Assembly (NCBI RefSeq): GCF_050908995.1
Contig: NC_135133.1
Span: forward strand, 2,956,001-3,020,000
Direction: 5' to 3'
Length of the DNA stretch: 64,000 bases
From: Andrena cerasifolii
Lineage: Eukaryota; Arthropoda; Insecta; Hymenoptera; Andrenidae
The notes under the pieces were generated by a model that did not search any database, was not told where the DNA came from, and saw only the letters and a program-made list of their open reading frames with translations. The position numbers and the translations under genes are program-made. Below, one piece after another: positions 1-14,100 of this stretch (position 1 is its first letter; the number at the start of each line of letters is the position of its first letter).

Positions 1-268
1 TCATCGCTTCATTAACCAGCATATTTTCGTTCTAAATTTTTTTAATGATTTTAAACATATCAGTAACAATTTGCTTCGGAATGAAAAGTTCATGTAAAAG
101 TGTAACTATTAAGATAGCTAACTCGATTTTTTTGGAAAATGGACTTACGCCACTTTCAAAATAAACGGCTCATATAATATTTTATATCACTTATTATCTC
201 ACACTTATTATCTCATATTAATATCTCCTCCTCATATTTAACACTCGTTATTGCCACCCCATTCAAGT

Positions 269-636
269 AGTGACTCGCATTAATATTCGGACACTTTTTA
301 AAATCGCATAACTCTTTTAAAATTGGTCCAAACAACTTGAGTTTTTTTGAGAACCTAGAAGGACAAGTTTGCTAACTGACGCGTTTCGTCGTTTTGAAAA
401 AAATGCGAAAAATGGGATTTTTTTTAATTTTCATTACAAGCTCACAAAAAAAGTTTAAAAATCGACCTTTACTATTCTTTTCGCTATTCCAACCAAATAC
501 ATTTTTTTTTAACACGCCGAAACGCGTCAGTTAGCAAACTAATTCTTCTAGCTTCTCAAAAAAACTCAAGTCGTTTGGACCAATTCTAAAAGAGTTATGC
601 GATTTTAAAAAGTGTCGAACATTAATGCGAGCCACT
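269..636. mobile_element. Palindromic foldback MITE, about 370 bp
   Basis: The left arm begins agtgactcgcattaat and runs to about 395. The right arm, about 517 to 636, is its diverged reverse complement, ending attaatgcgagccact. Both arms carry ttggtcca...aactca and gctaactgacgcgtttcg motifs. No ORF. A clean target duplication was not seen. Confidence 0.75.
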
Positions 637-1768
637 GTGTATACACGTACTATCAGCCCCTGGGACAAAGTCAGAAACAGTGAAAGTACTGTTTCCTTTT
701 AAACCGAAGTAGCGTAGAAATCTAGCGTGTTACTCTCAGTAGCAATGCCTCGACCGTGGCGCAAAGTGAAGCCGAACATGGAAGTTAAATTAATAACGGG
801 GAATCTCCGTTGCTCCTCGCCGACGGGATTTCATGGAACTGTAAAGCTTTTATCCGCGCGTCACTTTGGATTACCAAGAAGCATGGATGAGTCACGTGAG
901 TACTCACGCGGAAGACAAACTCGGCCAGTTACACTATTCTTCTTGCGCGAATAAAAACACCTCCCCGATGCGAGCCCGCGGTATCACGATAACGTCTGCA
1001 CAGACGCATTTTAGCTCGTCATTGATTACAACTGCGTGGTTCTCCAATTTTAAATTAAATTGCGCCTCGGAGTACACTAGGTCAGCCGAGTGGAAAGGAA
1101 ACTGACTTCCAAAAAATATATACGCGCGGTATAAAAATCGCAACTGCACAATCTTTTCTGCGCGAAGGTGCAAAAAATTGATAAAGGATATCTTTTCATA
1201 AAATAATTCCTTTACTTTACGAAGAATTATATAGTTTTCTTAACATTATTTGGGTGCAACAGTGCAAGTGCAGTACGTAAGATCGTGTTTTGAAAATGTA
1301 GTTGAAGTAATTCTTTTCTTGCAGCGATGGAAATTCAGTATACAAAGGTGTCGTGCCCTCCGCGAAATAATAAAGAATTTGAAGACCTCTCACGATTCCC
1401 AGAGCATCAGGAACCGAAATAACACCCTCCCAATTATTTAATCGGCTACAATCTGTCCAATATCCACGCCAAGTTCAACACAATCTCCCATTGTTCTAAG
1501 AAATTCTTTCCATCTCAGTCTTCCACTTTTCCTGCCCCTTTCTGGGAATTTTGTGAATTCTTACGCCTACTCTCGAACACTTTGAATAACAACGTCGCCA
1601 TTCTCGCACCATTGACCTTCTAAGCTCCCTCTCAGCGCGGCAAAGAGATGAAAATCGTTTGAAACCATATCGTGGCGGTAGACTGAATATGGCACAAACG
1701 GGTAATCGAGTAAAAATTCACTGGGGTTCAAGGAATTGAAACCTCACTGTTCCTCATAAAATTATATA

Positions 1769-2731
1769 GGGTAGACCGGGTCGAATCGGATCACAGGGCG
1801 AATCGGATAAAAAATGAGAATTTATTCCATATTTCCTACATCGCGATAGAAATGAGCACTCATTGTTTAGAGCTGGCATACGTTTTCACTGACACGGACA
1901 CGTGCGAACGTTACAATTCTGGTCCGAATCTAACCTACGTGATCTGCAATTTCTTATTTAAAATAAAAAGTAAGCTTGAAAATTCCAATGTGTTTATTGT
2001 TATTAGTTTGCACGATGTCCAAGTTTAGTATTTCATGTATTTTAGACTATTATATCATAATTTGTTTATGTAATCTACACCCCTTGAAATAGTTATATAT
2101 GGGGCTAATCGGATCACGTTATTTGGGGTGAATCGGATCACTCTTTATTTTCATTTGAGTATTTTTATGATTATAAATATGATAATTGTTTATACACAGA
2201 TGATTAGTAGGTACATAAAAAAGAGAAATCAGGGATCATGGTGTCCAAGAAAAATAAAGGAATCTGTGATAAAAATTAAATTTAGAGAATTGACGAAAAA
2301 AAAAATAAATTAATGGTCTTTGAAGAAGATGGCATTGTATTTACTCTGGTAAAAAATTTAATTCGTCCACTTTCAGAAGATTATCTGAGAAGAGTGATGC
2401 CACGAGAATTGTGTCACTTGCCTTCACTGTCATTAAATTGGATTTGTTTAAGTTGATTCTAAAGATTTTGTTATGAAAATTTCAGTTTTCTTTCAGAAAT
2501 TTATGGGTTATCCGATTCGCCCCAAATTTCGGGGCCAATCGGATATTTCTGACTTTTTGTTTTTTTGTTTGCAGAAGAAACACTTTTATGTTTAATGTTA
2601 TTTTCTATTATTAATCTTAAAGCCAAAGGTGTACTGATCACGAATATATAATACAAAATTAGTTTTTTAATGTTTGACTAGTATTTGTTTACCGTCAAAC
2701 ACAAAGTGATCCGATTCGCCCCGATCTACCC
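1769..2731. mobile_element. TA-flanked non-autonomous DNA transposon, 963 bp
   Basis: Starts GGGTAGACCGGGTCGAATC and ends with the imperfect inverted copy, with TA on both sides (1767-1768, 2732-2733), the mariner/Tc1 pattern. The phrase aatcggatcac and its reverse complement recur inside. Only short ORFs are present and none resembles a transposase. Confidence 0.8.
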
Positions 2732-3643
2732 TAACCCCCCTCTGCTAATTTATAAATCGAAACGCTCAAACAAAACACAGAAATTATTTGGACAATCCGA
2801 CAGGTTATCCCATGTGTTCTCCACTGCATCATAATTTTCGTGACCTTTTCGCAACTGAATCATTCAGCAGCCTGAATCATCCGGCATTCGAAATCATTTC
2901 CTCCATCTGATCGAGCTCGTATCACTTGCCCCATACCGAGAAATCGGCCTGCTGTCTTTAGCCAGGCGGAAGTTGCACTTGTGAAGCAACGTGGGGCCTA
3001 AGAGACTCTCGGGTCACTTTCGTGTTGGCCAACGGTGCGGTCAGAAGTATCAAAAAGGGTGCTATAAGAGTGGCTCCGTGAGGGGAGAAGTGATTATTCG
3101 AAACTGCGGTATCGTGACATAACAGAGTTGTGCTGGAGCCTGGCCAGTTTCGCTGTAGATGGTGTATAATGTTATTTTCAATGTTGAAAGCTGAGGGCCA
3201 GATGCTTTTTGCGGGCAACTTACGTGGAAACGTTCTGCCCTCCCCAGTTAAACTGTCCTATCCAACATTTTTTTATTTTTCGAGATATGCTGAAATATTT
3301 GAAGTTCCACGCGTCTTTTACCTTTTAAGTAAAGTTAGAAAACTCTACGTGCTTCGTAAAAGTTTATAAACAGTATAATGTATTTAACCTAACTTATTTC
3401 CAAATGGTTATAATATCCTATCTAAAACAATTAATCAATTGGTACGGTAATAATACATCACCTACCTATTACAAAAAATTATATCAGGCTGTTACGAAAT
3501 AATAACAACGTGTTTTAATTTAAATGAAGGAAAATAAGGACGGTGCAAAGTAAATGATAAGACTTCAGTTTTCTCGGTTGTTTCAAAATGTTAGATAGGA
3601 CATTTTAACTAAAGAGGGCAGCGTTGCCAAACGGTAAAACTAA

Positions 3644-4362
3644 TTAGAGCTGTAAATATTCGAATAGTTTTCGAATATTCGAACATTATTGATAAGTTTG
3701 GATAAATCTTACTTTAATATATGGTAAATCTTTAGCTTCCTACAAAAATGTCTGCTTACACTGATGTTCCAAACTTTGTTGAAAATTAAAGCGCGTAGAT
3801 CGGCTGCGAAACAGAATTGGACATTATTACAATTGTTTCGAGTAAATATATATACATATGTAACGTAATTTGCACATAATGAGAATACTTCTAATTATTC
3901 GAATATTCGAATCCCAAATCCGAATTCTCTGGTATTCGACCAATACTTAGAATAATCTAAGTATTCGACGAATATTCGAATAATCTAAGTATAAGTATTC
4001 AAATATTCGAATAATCTAAGTCTAAGTATTCGAATATTCAAATAATCTAAGTCTAAGTATTCGAATATTCGAATAATCTAAGTCTTAGTATTCGAATATT
4101 CGAATAATCTAAGTCTAAGTATTCGAATATTCGAATAATCTAAGTCCAAGTATTCGAATATTCGAATAATCTAAGTCTTAGTATTCGAATATTCGAATAA
4201 TCTAAGTCTAAGTATTCGAATATTCGAATAATCTAAGTCTAAGTATTCGAATATTCGAATAATATAAGTCTAAGTATTCGAATATTCGAATAATCTAAGT
4301 CTAAGTATTCGAATATTCGAATAATCTAAGTCTAAGTATTCGAATATTCGTTGCAGTCCTAA
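3644..4362. mobile_element. hAT-like element carrying a 31-bp TTCGAATA minisatellite
   Basis: Ends are TTAGAGCTGTAAATATTCG (left) and ...GCAGTCCTAA (right), an imperfect inverted pair shared with elements at 9716 and 51294. From about 3950 to 4345 it is filled by roughly twelve 31-bp units built from tattcgaatattcgaa plus taatctaagtctaag. The target duplication is unclear. Confidence 0.6.
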
Positions 4363-5033
4363 TTTTAACGAAACTCAGAGAAAGGAGCAATTTTTTTCCG
4401 CGGAAATTCACACTCAAGGGTGAGATTTAGTTTTTTCTAAGAATTTTCTTTTTCTTTTGGTAGTATGGTAGAGCATAGCAAACTGAACAATTCTTATACT
4501 TCAAGTTTCGTTCTATCTCGCACCATTACAAAGTTATATCTAAAAAACGCGATTACTTTAAGGGCTGATTTCACCCTTCAAAAGTGATTTTCTTTAGAAA
4601 AGAAATCACTTCTTGTGTACCCCAATATGCTCTGTGTTCACACGAAATTTCATTAAAATCAGAATTTTTGGACTGGGAACGTTTCCTCGTTAGTTTTGTA
4701 TTTGTTTTCTTATTTTTTTTAAATTAACATATGACCGCAATTTATATAGCAGAGCTTTATAATATCAGAAAACTGCGAAATTGTTTTGGCTATGAGATGT
4801 GTCTTTTCTCTCGATAGTGTTATCACTGGTTAATATTAAATTTTGTAAAATTCGACTTGTGAAATTTGAAGATATTTTGAAATTAAAAGATTCTTACAAT
4901 AGAGAGTCTATTTGTAACAGATGCAGGAAATATTGACAATTGTCATTTGCGCTATCAGCGAAGGGTTTATAGGGTTAATGGATAACAGTTTAAGCCACTG
5001 TATTAAAATTCGAATTTCATTTGCCTGTTTCAG

Positions 5034-5162
5034 TAAAATTTCACATAGCCCATCTGTACGAGGTCCAAGGGAAGTACCGCCTAGCTAAGGAGCATTACGA
5101 GGCGCTGCTCAAAGAAAAGGCTCTGCCTTCTCATTTGAAGGCCGACATTTGCCGCCAGTTAG
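5034..5162 (+). CDS. Utx: Utx exon (TPR repeat), first in window
   Basis: The exon follows a tttcag acceptor and ends before gtaagt. It begins with the last two bases of a split codon and encodes a TPR helix pair starting KFHIAHLYEVQGKYRLAKEH, matching the UTX TPR block. It ends in a Gly codon split 1/2 with the next exon, 20 kb away. Confidence 0.93.
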
Positions 5163-8100
5163 GTAAGTCAGGATGTAACACATCCTAATCACAAACTTTC
5201 GTTTACGACAAAATTTTCTTAACATCAAACTAAAAAAAGAAAGAATACCCCCATACTAGTCACTCACCTCTAAACTAGTTCAAGCGTCCCCCACTCCAAC
5301 TTAAAACTCCAAATCCCTTATTCACTAATTTTTTCTCCTAAACAATTCACCTGTTAACCGGCACAGTTTTTGGTCGAAAGTGCTTCCCTGCTGGGTAGTG
5401 ACAAATAGCAGAAAACGAGTTAACTCGTCTTGTCCATAGCAGGTATGAGTATATCTTATGTCATTCTGGTACAAATTGGACGATAAACTTAGAGACAGAT
5501 ATATTCACAGATAAATAAATAAACAAATACTATTAGTGAACCAATCAATATTTATTTCATTTGTTAACCATATGTGGTGAAAATGGCAAAAGAAAACAAA
5601 GAAAAAAGCAAATAAGCATTGGAAGAAGGTATGCTGCCTTTATAGTGGTAATAAGAAACAAATGATATCTGCATTCTTTCGCAACAGGCGCAATTTTTCA
5701 ATAGTACTGACGAGTTAACTCGTCTTGCCCAGGGAAGAAGCATCTTTAAATGACGAGTTAACTCGTCTTGCGCAGCGAATAAGAATCTTTAAATGACGAG
5801 TTAACTCGTCTTGCCCAGTAAAGAAGTATCTTCAAACGACGAGTTAACTCGTCTTGCCCAGGGAAGAAGCATCTTTAAATGACGAGTTAACTCGTCTTGC
5901 GCAGTGAAAAAGAATCTTTAAATGACGAGTTAACTCGTCTTGCCCAGTAAAAAAGTATCTTCAAACGACGAGTTAACTCGTCTTGCCCAGGGAAGAAGCA
6001 TCTTTAAATGACGAGTTAACTCGTCTTGCGCAGTGAATAAGAATCTTTAAATGACGAGTTAACTCGTCTTGCTCAGTAAAGAAGTATCTTCAAACGACGA
6101 GTTAACTCGTCTTGCTCAGTGAAGAAGCATCTTTAAATGACGAGTTAACTCGTCTAGCCCAGTAAAGAAGTATCTTCAAACGACGAGTTAACTCGTCTTG
6201 CTCAGTGAAGAAGCATCTTCAAATGACGAGTTAAGTCGTCTTGCCCACTGATGAAGCACCTTTAAATGACGAGTTAACTCGTCTTGCCCAGTGAAGAAGC
6301 ATCTTCAAATGACGAGTTAACTCGTCTTGCTCAGTAAAGAAGCCATTCCAAATGACGAGTTAATTCGTCTTCGCCGGTTAACAGGGTAACCCCCTCGAAA
6401 TTTATAACAATCAACTCCCGAAATTGTCAATAATCAACTCCCCTCACATTTTCACCCCCTTTTCACCCCTCCCCCATCCCTAAACACTGTTTCACTTTCA
6501 AATTTCACCTCCAAACGACACTCGATTCCCCAATTCCGCAAACAACCACATAAAACCACGCGTACTTACAAATTTCCACGACAATGCGACAAACCGCGCC
6601 GCAAATCGGTTACTCCACGCGAAAGTGTACCCGGCGAGCCCTCCCCAGCCGCCATTATCAAAAATACCTCGAGCACGAGCGTGCCTGGCACCCGCCAGTT
6701 TCAGCTGTAATTGAACAATCGCGGGCTTTAATCAGTAGCAGCCAAGCTTTTATTTCCCCAGGACGATAACGTCCTGGCGTCAGTCTCTGGCGGAGGTACG
6801 AGCGCCAGTACCGCCGCGGCATTGGGGGCGGGGGGGCTAATTAAGCTCGCCCCCTCAGGGGCGCGCAAAATCACAATCCCGCGAGCCAGTGGCCTCCACG
6901 GCTTTCCAGTCAGCGAGCTTTCGACTCCTCGAATTCGGGCTTAAGGCTCGACCCCGAGCCTACGAGCCGAGTAGCAGACACGTGTATTGATTTATTCCGA
7001 GTCAGGGCGGGCCGGGGGATGAGATTCAGGGGCCGGAGGAGAGAGAGCGCGGAGAAGAAGGGGATGAAGGGAAGGAGAGAGAGAGAGAGAGAGTTTGCGT
7101 GCTGGAGCGAGAGAAGAAAGGGGCCTGCGAAGGGGAGGATGAGATTCGATAAGGCGACGTGATTGTGGGAACTATCTCTTGTCTCTCGTCACCCTCTCTT
7201 TCCTTTCTTAAACCTTCACTCCCTTTTTCAACCCTCTCTGTTTCTTGCAGCCCGATCTATTTTGCTTCACCCTCTTCTTCTAGCTTCCTCTTTCAACCCT
7301 TTCTCTCGTACCCTTCCTATTTCTTCGCTCCTGTTCGATTCTCACACTCTCTCTCTCCCTCTCAACCTCTCGGCAGACTGTTTCACCCCTTTGTTTAATT
7401 CCCTCGTCGCAGCTTTCCTGCGTGCTGCCCCTTTCTCTTTTCGCGGATTTTCTTTCCAAGCCTGGTTAATTTTCTTGCGTTTCTCGTTGTTGCTCTTTGT
7501 CCGTCTCGGTTCTTTCAGCCCTCCTCGAATAGTAGATCTAGAAATTTCGGTTCATCCCCTGCAATTCGCTTTGTCTATCTTTCTGTGAGGTCTGCTGCCA
7601 TGTCTTGAGAAGGGGGAGTACTTGTTCAGTCAACTGGGCGTAAATGTGCAGGTCATTGGAAAATATTCCACCCGTACTTTCGCTTTTTCGGAACGAAATT
7701 GTTCCTCGGGGTGAAACACCCCGAGTCTATGCGGCGCGATCTCAAACTATTTCTCGCGTGGGAAAATGTTTCCAACTGAAGTTACTCAATTTTAAACGCA
7801 GAATCGTATAGTTGTAGTAAATTTTCTCTTCCACCAATATCGAAAAACTCCTCGGCCCTGTTTTATTTAAATAAAAACGATTGCAGCACAGTATTACGTA
7901 GACATCACCTCCTCGTCCCTAGTATATAAATTATTCTACAAAATTCATGTTCAACCAACATAGGAAGCACGAAAAGAGTAACTCTACAAAAATAAAAATT
8001 TAAACCAACCTGTTGTAATCTAAGATACAATTGTCGAGTAATAATCTTCAAAGAAATCAATTATCCAAGCATCGTGCACCCCTGTTACTAATATTCAAAA

Positions 8101-11100
8101 TTTTATGGCGAAACACTGTAATTAAAATAGGAAACATGTCTGCTGCATTTTACTAGTGTGAAGGGAGGGGAGCGACCTTGCGGGACCAGCTGATGTAGTC
8201 GCCACTGTAACGCAGAATGCACCGCTGTAATTTCCACGTGTGCCAGCCGTATCTTTCGTCGCCGCGTTATTAACTTGCCACGGATTGGAATTAAATCGGG
8301 TAATTAAGCTGGCGAAGATTACCCGCTCCGGTTATGGAACTATAATTGAGGGCTTGCTACTATCTGGCCGTTTAGCGCTACGGGCGGCACGCTGATTGTC
8401 ACCATCTTTGAATCACGTTTTTCGGGGCAGTGCTTTTTTCCCTTTTTGACGAAGGATTACGTGGAAGGGTTCGTTCGCGGGTCTTTAGTGATCTCTAGCT
8501 TTGAATAAAAAGCTTTTTTAAAATGGGGGTTGAAGAATATACTGTTGGGTGGAATTAAATATTCCAGTGCAAACCGAGTTGCAGTGTTTAAGTATTACAA
8601 AAGAAAAGCTTGGGGTATGGGTGAATATGTTTAATTTTAGTATATACGTATACGTTTGTAGAATTACAATATTTTGGCGTAGAAAAAGTGGAAGAAATAG
8701 CATCAATTTTGAAATAATATTATTTAACCCATTAACGCCAACATTTGAAGCAGATGAAACTCATTTTAGGAAATATCTGAGATAAGATACACAGTGTTAA
8801 TTTTACTTCGTTAAATTCATTTTTCTAATGAATTTTTCCGTCATTGAAACAAGAATAGCTACGCGAACTTAAATATTTTTAACAAGAATACCTGTCCTAA
8901 CAAAACTTCGATAACAGCTTCTTATCACCCCCAAAGCGATAACCAGAGAAGACTCATTGACACTGAAATTAGTAAAACACCTTAAGCAAAATATTCCTTA
9001 TTTTATGATCTACCAACCCTGACAAACCTGCCGCTTCTCCCGAGATAGTAATTTAATTTAAACTTCATCATTCACCGACAAACGAGGCCAATAACAGTTT
9101 TCAATGAAGAAGCGGGACAAACGGACGTAGAATGATTAAACACCTTAGCTCGATAATTTCTTAATAAATTTGAAATTGTGGGGTGGTTGAAGATTGCGTA
9201 TTCAGCGGGCGAACGCAGCTAGAGCTGGCTGGAGGGAGCTGTGCGTCGCGAGGGTGCTCGACAGCCGTTTAATGAGGTGGTACTACCGATGTAATAACAC
9301 AAAGGTAGTACTACGTGACACGGCAGGTAGAGCCGAAAGATTATACAGGTCAAGCAGTACGACGTGCTGACCCACTTGCACGTCACAAAAACCCTGGCCG
9401 AGCGAGGGCTCCGCTGCATGAAAGCTGCAGAAGAGGCCTGAATAGAGCACCTTCAAGGAGAATGGCTGGGCTCCTCGGTTGCTTCGTTGCTACGGGCAAG
9501 AATTTATCATTTTCATCTTGGCTAATGTGTAGGACACTTTCCTGGCCATTGGTATTTCAGATGTAATCACTGGGTCGAGGCAATGTTTTTGAAAAAAAAA
9601 ATGGTGATATTTAAATAGGAAGATTGTGAATATACAGCAAAAGAAAGTTTAAAACTTATGTTTTTATATATCTGCGTAACTAATTGAATACTAGGCTTTA
9701 GATGTTGTATTGGTATTAGAGCTGTTATGAGTATTCGAATACCAGCAGACTTCGAATGTTATTCGAATACCAGCAGAATTCGAATGTTATTCGAATACCA
9801 GCAGAATTCGAATGTTATTCGAATACCAGCAGAATTCGAATGTTATTCGAATACCAGCAGAATTCGAATGTTATTCGAATATCAGCAGAATTCGAGTATT
9901 ATTCGAATACCAGCAGAATTCGAGTATTATTCGAATACCAGCAGAATTCGAATGTTATTCGAATATCAGCAGAATTCGAGTATTATTCGAATACCAGCAG
10001 AATTCGAGTATTATTCGAATACCAGCAGAATTCGAATGTTATTCGAATACCAGCAGAATTCGAATGTTATTCGAATACCAGCAGAATTCGAATATTGTTC
10101 GAATACCAGCAGAATTCGAATATTATTCGAATACCAGCAGAATTCGAATGTTATTCGAATACCAGCAGAATTCGAATGTTATTCGAATACCAGCAGAATT
10201 CGAATATTGTTCGAATACCAGCAGAATTCGAATGTTATTCGAATACCAGCAGAATTCGAATATTATTCGAATACCAGCAGAATTTTCGAATATTATTCGA
10301 ATACCAGCAGAATTTTCGAATATTATTCGAATACCAGCAGAATTTTCGAATATTATTCGAATACCAGCAGAATTGGAATATAATTCGAATACCAGTAGAA
10401 TTCGAATATTATTCGAATTATTTACATATTGGTCTTTACAATTATTTGTTTTTCAAACGTTTAAATTCGTATTCGGCACAATTCGAAATTCGAACACTTT
10501 GAATTATTCGAATAAATTATTCGAATATTTCAACTATTCGAATACTTACAGCTCTAGTTGTATAGCTGACCTATTCTGACAACCCCTGAATCTTTGGGGT
10601 ACCAATTTGAAGATGTAATTCTTTCTAATGGAACTTGCTTGCCACCACTACTGTAACAAAAGTAACAATCACTAGCCACAAAAGTCTCGTGTAAGAAGTT
10701 TTTAAGTCACTTGTCCACTGGTGACCTCTGGACATGAGACACTTTGTGGCTCATACATTCACATAGGAGAAATAGGAGTGTTTTTACAAACTGGAGGTAG
10801 ATTGAAAATATTTGAATTTGATTGAAATAACAATTGTGACCTGCAAAAATGCCTTGAAAGACCCTAAAATGTTTTAATTTACTTCAAGACCTCCCCATCA
10901 TTGTTAATTGGCATCAAAAGGTTTATTTTTCTATATAATGTTAAAGAAATTGGTTTGTACTTTCTAGTGCGATGTACACAAAGAAGGTTTTAAGTTGAAA
11001 AAAAAAATTCCATATTGGACGGTGGCAAAATAATTAATTTCTGAGTCACTTAGGCTGATTTCATAGTTACAGATTTGTATGCCTCGAGGTTCTAGATGTT

Positions 11101-14100
11101 CAACAAATTTCGGTATCATTTTCCTAAAACTTCTCAACGAATTTTTATCGAAGAGAACAGTAAATTCTCATGGTGGAGGTAAGAACTTGCAAAACTGGTA
11201 CGATTATTTGGGTTCCCCGATGCAAACCGCAGGGGAACGACCACTTTTCCCTTTCACTCTTGGGAAACTAAATGCAGAGCGCATCATGAATGAGAGATGC
11301 AATAGTAGTACTACGTTTACTACGAACAGAATTTCTGCAGAAACAAAAGTGCATTCCTGTACCTTTAACCTGGCTTAAACTATCTTCGTCTTACAATCAT
11401 TTTCTATCGCCTCCCACCCTTCCACAATCCTTCAACATCCCCTTCAACAACCCCAAAATCCTGCTACCAATCATTTTCAGATAGAATTTTCCTGTCAATT
11501 TCCAATCAAGTTGCTTTCTCTCAAAACTTCTTTTCTTTTTAAATTAAATTAAATTTTATAAAAATTCATATTTCCAGAATTTTGATCCAGAACTTAATTT
11601 GATATTCGGCAATGTTTGCCCACCTTTAGTCTACCGTGCAGCCCACTCCATTCACGAATTTCAATATCATTTTCATAAATACGATCTTCGCCAACATAAA
11701 ACCGCAGCGAGGCTGCGTGTCGAATTTCAACCGAACCGAGGAATATCCGGAGAGGAGAAAAAACGGATTCATAAAGGGGGAGTGGTATCGCCAGGCACCG
11801 AGTGCTCGAAACTGAAAATCAGCTGAGTGTTTCCGCCACGATAACATTTCATTAAGATGGCGCGCACTTGGCGCCGATATTCTTCCGAGCGTCCAGATCG
11901 AAAGGATATTGGACGGAACGATTCGAGGGCCTTCGGCTTCGTGGCTCGAAGCCCGCGGTTCAGCATTTTTAATTTCGCGATCATCCGCGGCTTCCTCGAG
12001 TTGATCGACCGAAAATGAACCCGGAACAAGAGGCGAGCGATACCGCGAAACTCGACCGAATGTCGGAATTCCTTGGATCTTTGGCGCTTTCTCTCGACCT
12101 GGCCGATAATTCACGTGAGGATTCGTCGTTACCAGTTGCGCAGCTTGCGATTTCGGGCGTTTACAACGATCCTGACGATTTTCGGTGGAGAGGCATCGCG
12201 AGGCTGCTGGGCGAACGGAGGGAGGTGGATTTTTATGGCATTGCGGGGTGCAGTTGGGGAACGGTAATGCACTGCTCCCAGTGGCGCGAGGAAGTGTCTT
12301 ATGCCGCGTTTCCACCAACGCGAACGCGAACAGGAACATGGTTCGAAACATGAACCAAACTCAGCGTACGAATTAGGGATTGCAAAGCGGTAAATCGGTA
12401 AATCGGTTTGAAGCTTTTTTCACTGATAACGTAGTAGATATCGACGGAATTATGCGCTACATATTTTTACCGGTAATTCGCAAAATTTTTACCGGTAATT
12501 CGCAAAATTTTTACCGGTAATTCGATAAAATACGTATTTCTCGCGATCTACCGGTAAATATCGAGAAGTACATAATTTACCGGTAAATATCGAGAAATAC
12601 GTAATTTCTCGAATTACCGGTAAAAATTTTGCGAATTACCGGTAAAAATTGTACAGTTCTACTTTTCCAGTCAGACAAGAGACCTATTTTTATGATTTTT
12701 TTCTCAGCAACTATTGCACGGATTTTAATTTTTTTTCTTGTTAAATATTTATTATTCCTTGCTGCATAGAATTGTATTTTTAGTATTTCCAAAATGTAAT
12801 TACAAGTGTGTGGATTTCAGGGGATATAGAACTATTGAAATCTCGACAAATTGATTTTCATTTATTATTATTAATTCTGAAAGTGCCTTCCTTTGGGAAA
12901 ATGTGCAACAAAGTTTCGTGAGGTAATTCGAATAATTACGGAAATTATAGCGCTGAACGTAATTGATTGCACCGTCGAGTAACGGCCTCGCAAAGCGGTA
13001 TTTGGGGACTTAACTTTAAAGCCGTTTATCTCGAAACTACATTTTCAAACACGGTGTACATCATGACTCTTGAACGAATGGATATATAATTGAATATTGG
13101 ACGTTTGTAAAACATTTTATAACTGATTAAAGACGATTTTTTCCATAAAAATGTGGGGAAAATTGTGTCGTGTGTGACTTTTACAATTTTTATTTAAATT
13201 CGCCAGCAAAGTTTCACTCAACAAGTATTAGTGTAGAAACTAATCACCCCTAAGCATTTTGCTTTTAGATGTTCGGTTCACCTGGGAGTATGTACACCGA
13301 TTACAGATACCGACCATCTTTAGCGTCAAATAACTTGAATAATTTTCAACATTCTGACAATTTTTTTATTTTACATTACTTGTAAAAGCGTGCATAAAAA
13401 ACTGTGAAAAGTGCAGGTATGGTGATTATTTGGTATCTAAGCAATCCAACCGTTGGGCAGAGTTGGGCAAAATGTAATCTAATTACAACTTACAAATTGC
13501 GATTAAAATGTAATTGTGTAATTTAGGTAGTTGACCATTTGGTTTCGTCAACTACCTAAATGAACGATTACAGAAACTAATGTGTAATCAACTACACAAT
13601 TACATTTTAATCCTAATTTGTAAGTTGTAATTAGATTACATTTTGCCCAACTCTGGGATATACCCGTTTGAACCCTCGGAAAATGTGTGCATTTTGTGGA
13701 TTTTTTTACATGTCAACGGCTCGATGAAGATTTCCCGTTTTTTTACTATCTTTACATAGTATTATGAACTACTTAAAAAAAAAGTTTCAGTTAAAAAACT
13801 GTTGTTTTTCCAAAGTTATGCATAAACATCCGAAAGTCTCTTGATTTTAGACGGCCAAACGGTGGGCCTAAAAACTCGTGCTACGTTCAACCAATTCACT
13901 TCCAATTTTGCATGCAGGACCGTAATAAGATTCCACATCGTCCAACGAGGGCTTTTTTTATTCCGATTCCCCGTTTATTATTTATAAAGAAAAAAAGGTG
14001 GCTTTTCCTCTTAGAAAAATGTAACTTTACCTTTGATCTCTCAGCATTTCTTTATTTTTCAAAATTTTCAAAATCAGCCCCGTTGGACGATAGCTATTGA

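Larger units (their letters stand above)
1..5033 (+). other. Utx: Utx intron sequence (5' part of window)
   Basis: No exon was recognised before 5034, so the preceding Utx exon is outside the window. The stretch holds a 370-bp palindromic element (269-636), a TA-flanked element (1769-2731), and a minisatellite-bearing element (3644-4362). The rest (637-1768, 2732-3643, 4363-5033) is AT-rich unique sequence with only short, low-quality ORFs. Confidence 0.75.

Noticed and set aside
5709..6372. CRISPR-like array of palindromic repeats
   Set aside because: The 27-bp linkers are themselves repeated in alternating versions, so there are no unique spacers. The DNA is a eukaryotic intron and no cas genes are present. 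It is a satellite.
7163..7588. 141-codon + frame rich in Leu, Phe and Ser
   Set aside because: It coincides with a pyrimidine-rich tract that encodes hydrophobic residues by composition. No start context, splice or homology signal.
9727..10579. Three overlapping + strand frames of 218-255 codons
   Set aside because: The 28-bp unit lacks stops in all three + frames, so tandem copies stay open automatically. The peptides are simple repeats of the same words.
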